9,056 nucleotides of DNA from an uncultured Micrococcales bacterium (GTDB taxonomy: Bacteria > Actinomycetota > Actinomycetes > Actinomycetales > Microbacteriaceae): assembly GCA_903929105.1 (NCBI GenBank), contig CAIYTL010000127.1, positions 1 to 9,056 on the forward strand, read 5' to 3'. The position numbers were made by a program, and so were the translations under genes. Positions 7,317 through 9,056 of this stretch are shown here, in pieces. The notes beneath the pieces are model-generated. The model was not told the DNA's origin. It saw only the letters and a list, made by a program, of their open reading frames with translations, and made no database searches. Positions within the stretch are counted from its first letter, which is position 1, and each line of letters opens with the position of its first letter.

Positions 7317-7425
7317 GCTTTGGGCGTTCGAATCTTGATGCGGCTTGAGCCAACATCCTTGTGAATATCGTGCCACAGCACCCCTGCGATTTCGTTTAGG
7401 TGCTGTTGTGTGGCAATCTTGTGGT

Positions 7426-7773
7426 GTGACTGATTCACTTGCCAATGTTTCTGCTTGGATAACTGTTCCTGAAGCTGCCGACCTATTGGGTGAACCGCTT
7501 GGGCGAGTTCGCCGACTTATCGAAGAACACTCGCTCATCGGCGTCAAGCGCGATGGAGTCTTGAAGGTTCCCGCCGACTGTATTCAAAACGGTGAGCCGC
7601 TACCAAGCATTCGCGGAACCATTCTGGTTTTGCTTGACTCTGGTTTTAGCGTAGAAGGCGCCATCGAGTGGTTGTATTCTGACGAACCCACTTTAGGCAA
7701 AACGCCTATGGCCGCTTTGCTCGATGGTCAAAAAACTCAGATTCGCCGACTAGCTCAGGCACTAGCGCTCTAA
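7426..7773 (+). CDS. Rv2175c-like winged-helix DNA-binding protein
   Basis: A small DNA-binding protein of the Rv2175c family (115 residues from this start). Residues 11-50 form an excisionase/MerR-like helix-turn-helix: WITVPEAADLLGEPLGRVRRLIEE is split across two helices, followed by the turn HSLIGVKRDGVLKVP. The C-terminal half, with its GTILVLLDSGFS and EWLYSDEP segments (residues about 65-88), matches the family's second domain. In M. tuberculosis the partner is a substrate of PknL, and phosphorylation near the N-terminus weakens DNA binding (established for that species). Here the gene is divergent from the kinase, which suits such a link. The start is uncertain: GTG 7426 is chosen because the family region begins soon after, but GTG 7408 and TTG 7345 are in frame and none has a clear ribosome binding site. 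The regulated genes are unknown. Confidence 0.8.
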   Translation: MTDSLANVSAWITVPEAADLLGEPLGRVRRLIEEHSLIGVKRDGVLKVPADCIQNGEPLPSIRGTILVLLDSGFSVEGAIEWLYSDEPTLGKTPMAALLDGQKTQIRRLAQALAL

Positions 7774-7786
7774 ATCAAACTCGTGT

Positions 7787-7801
7787 CTGCGGCTGCCGCA
7801 G
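7787..7801. terminator. GC-rich hairpin between convergent genes
   Basis: CTGCGG (7787-7792) and CCGCAG (7796-7801) form a perfect 6-base stem with a 3-base loop, in the 41-base gap between the stops of the DNA-binding protein gene (+) and the polyprenyl synthase gene (-). Its position suits a shared bidirectional terminator, but neither strand has a T-run after the stem, so termination would be weak or Rho-aided. Confidence 0.4.
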
Positions 7802-7814
7802 TTGAGCTCGCGCT

Positions 7815-8930
7815 CTAGCTTTGGCGGTTGATAACTCGCTCAGCGAGCAGCTTGAGATTTGCCTTGGCGGTGTCATCAATCGGCAGGTCAGCTAGTGCCA
7901 ACAAACTTTCGTCAGCCAAGTCGTTAATCATGCGCTCGGTTTTAGCCAGCGCGCCTGAGTCGACAATTGCCTGTTGCAAAAACGCGATTTGTTCGGCATC
8001 TAAGTCGCGACTCGTCAGCAGTTCTTCAAAAATGCGTCCGGCTGAATCTGGCAAGGTTTCGCGGGTTAGCGCAACCAAAACCGTTCGTTTGCCCTCACGA
8101 AGGTCGTCGCCCGCTGGTTTGCCGGTGACAGATGGGTCACCAAAAACGCCGAGCACGTCATCGCGCAGTTGAAAGGCCATGCCTAGGGGAATGCCGAAGC
8201 TCGAGAACCCGCGACGCAGGGCAGGGCTGGCGCCGGCAAAAGCTGCGCCGATCAGAAGCGGCGCCTCAAGGCTGTATTTGGCGGTTTTATAAAGCATTAC
8301 GCGGTTCGCACGGGCTACTGCCTCGTTGATTGGTCGCGACGGTGCAGCGTTTTCTTCAACAACATCAAGAAACTGGCCGGCCATGACTTCTACGCGCATG
8401 CGGCTGAACTCTTCGCGGCAAGCGGTCGTGATCTCGTCGTTAGGGGAGTGCAACAGCGCGTTGCCAAAGATTTCGCTACTCCAAGAAAGCATTAGGTCGC
8501 CAACCAACACTGAACCGGCAACTCCAAAACGCTCGGGCGAGCCAGCCCAGCGCTGCTCTTGGTGCCAGGTTTCGAATCGTTTGTGTACTGCCGGGGCACC
8601 TCGGCGGGTGTCTGACTGGTCTAGTAGGTCGTCGTGCACTAGCGCTGCAGCGTGAAACATCTCAAGGGCTGTTGTGATCGAAATAATGGCTTCTGCCGAA
8701 AGTTTGCGCTGTTCGTCGTTTTGTTGAAATTCTGCGGTGGGCAATGCGGCCATCCATGCCCAATAAGCGAACATCGCTCTAAAGCGCTTGCCGCCGGCCA
8801 TGAGCGACTTGGCAAAGTCAATCATCGGCACGAGGTCTGGTGAAATGGCTTCGAATTCGCCTCGACGGTCGTGGCAAAAGTCGTCTAGTTGACTTTGAAT
8901 CAGCTGAAGCAGTGTTTTAGGTTCGGTCAC
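7815..8930 (-). CDS. idsA: Polyprenyl diphosphate synthase (IdsA-type, trans isoprenyl chain)
   Basis: A cytoplasmic prenyltransferase that extends allylic diphosphates with isopentenyl diphosphate, giving precursors for carotenoids, menaquinone or other isoprenoids. The 371-residue protein shows the GGKRFR substrate-binding segment (46-51), the first aspartate-rich motif DDLLDQSDTRR (D100, D101, D104, R109, R110), the KTAKYS segment (215-220), and the second motif QLRDDVLGVFGD (254-265) followed by GKPAGDDLREGKR (270-282). Residues four and five before the first aspartate are alanines (A95, A96), not aromatic, so a product longer than farnesyl diphosphate, such as geranylgeranyl diphosphate, is likely (inference). 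The start is GTG at 8928-8930, with AGGGG abutting it and not properly spaced, which may mean a leaderless mRNA. Gene order matches idsA2 (Rv2173) of M. tuberculosis. Exact chain length is unknown. Confidence 0.93.
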   Translation of the reverse strand: MTEPKTLLQLIQSQLDDFCHDRRGEFEAISPDLVPMIDFAKSLMAGGKRFRAMFAYWAWMAALPTAEFQQNDEQRKLSAEAIISITTALEMFHAAALVHDDLLDQSDTRRGAPAVHKRFETWHQEQRWAGSPERFGVAGSVLVGDLMLSWSSEIFGNALLHSPNDEITTACREEFSRMRVEVMAGQFLDVVEENAAPSRPINEAVARANRVMLYKTAKYSLEAPLLIGAAFAGASPALRRGFSSFGIPLGMAFQLRDDVLGVFGDPSVTGKPAGDDLREGKRTVLVALTRETLPDSAGRIFEELLTSRDLDAEQIAFLQQAIVDSGALAKTERMINDLADESLLALADLPIDDTAKANLKLLAERVINRQS

Positions 8931-8936
8931 CCCTAT

Positions 8937-8942
8937 AGCCTA
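8937..8942 (-). promoter_or_regulatory. Possible -10 box for a leaderless polyprenyl synthase mRNA
   Basis: On the minus strand TAGGCT is followed by six bases (ATAGGG) and then the GTG start codon. A transcript starting at the usual distance would begin at the start codon itself. No good -35 is seen 17 bases upstream (AATTCT). Leaderless mRNAs are common in actinobacteria. Confidence 0.35.
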
Positions 8943-8943
8943 A

Positions 8944-8957
8944 TCTGCAGTCTGCGG
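8944..8957. repeat. Tandem heptamer in divergent promoter region
   Basis: TCTGCAG and TCTGCGG stand side by side between the candidate -10 boxes of the polyprenyl synthase and DUF3040 genes. The two copies differ at one base. This could be a regulator site, or chance. Confidence 0.25.
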
Positions 8958-8958
8958 T

Positions 8959-8964
8959 TAGAAT
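8959..8964 (+). promoter_or_regulatory. Possible -10 box for the DUF3040 gene
   Basis: TAGAAT matches five of six bases of TATAAT and lies 46 bases before the ATG at 9011. No clear -35 is present at the usual distance (TAGCCT at 8936-8941). The leader would end with a strong ribosome binding site, GGAGG at 9002-9006. Confidence 0.4.
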
Positions 8965-9010
8965 TTAGAAACGGGTTTCTAGACACCTCGCCCGCATTAT
9001 TGGAGGCCAA

Positions 9011-9056
9011 ATGGCACTGTCAGATCACGAACAGCGCATGTTTGAAGAGCTCGAGC
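9011..9056 (+). CDS. DUF3040 membrane protein, N-terminal fragment
   Basis: Only the first 15 codons lie in the window: MALSDHEQRMFEELE. This closely follows the N-terminal signature of the DUF3040 family (M-x-L-S-x-H-E-Q-R), small actinobacterial proteins of roughly 100-150 residues with two predicted membrane helices and no known function. GGAGG at 9002-9006 supports the ATG. In M. tuberculosis the equivalent gene (Rv2169c) lies close to mraZ and rsmH, the head of the division and cell-wall cluster, which fits the neighbours seen here. The rest of the gene is outside the window, so the call rests on this short match and on gene order. Confidence 0.75.
   Translation, partial: MALSDHEQRMFEELE

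Noticed and set aside
1..9056. CRISPR arrays, insertion sequences, tRNA or rRNA genes, prophage or toxin-antitoxin pairs
   Set aside because: I saw no regular repeat-spacer pattern, transposase, cloverleaf with conserved tRNA bases, or phage gene; coding regions fill nearly all the window.

Overview
This window looks like a chromosomal segment from a mid-GC actinobacterium. GC is roughly 50-55% by eye, genes are tightly packed, and some starts are GTG. The gene content, the modest GC and the short spacers fit a Microbacteriaceae-type organism with a small genome, such as the freshwater Rhodoluna/Aquiluna group. That placement is inference; no rRNA gene is present to confirm it. I see no mobile element, tRNA, rRNA or CRISPR array.

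Layout, left to right: (1) a long-chain acyl-CoA synthetase of the FadD15 type on the minus strand, cut by the window start just after its catalytic lysine; (2) a 218-bp divergent intergenic region; (3) a ROK-family glucokinase (+); (4) a PlsC-type acyltransferase (+); (5) a 146-bp gap with a terminator-like structure and a weak promoter; (6) a class II (AroG/AroA-II) DAHP synthase (+); (7) a 675-residue membrane Ser/Thr protein kinase with four PASTA repeats (PknL/PknB type) on the minus strand, convergent with DAHP synthase; (8) a small winged-helix DNA-binding protein of the Rv2175c type (+), divergent from the kinase; (9) a polyprenyl diphosphate synthase (IdsA type) on the minus strand; (10) the first 15 codons of a DUF3040 membrane protein (+).

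The order and relative orientations match, from memory, the Mycobacterium tuberculosis segment Rv2169c - Rv2173 (idsA2) - Rv2175c - Rv2176 (pknL) - Rv2178c (aroG) - Rv2182c (acyltransferase) - Rv2187 (fadD15), with several mycobacterial genes missing. In actinobacteria this block flanks the mraZ-led division and cell-wall (dcw) cluster, so mraZ would be expected just right of the window.

The genes cover lipid building (acyl-CoA activation, acyl transfer, isoprenoid chains), entry of glucose into metabolism, the first step of aromatic amino acid synthesis, and cell-wall-responsive phosphorylation. The best-supported functional pair is the kinase and its divergent DNA-binding neighbour, since PknL phosphorylates Rv2175c in mycobacteria. 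I found no convincing undescribed system. The points worth checking are the kinase linker's repeated T-x-V-L motifs, possible leaderless starts, and small repeats in the intergenic regions.
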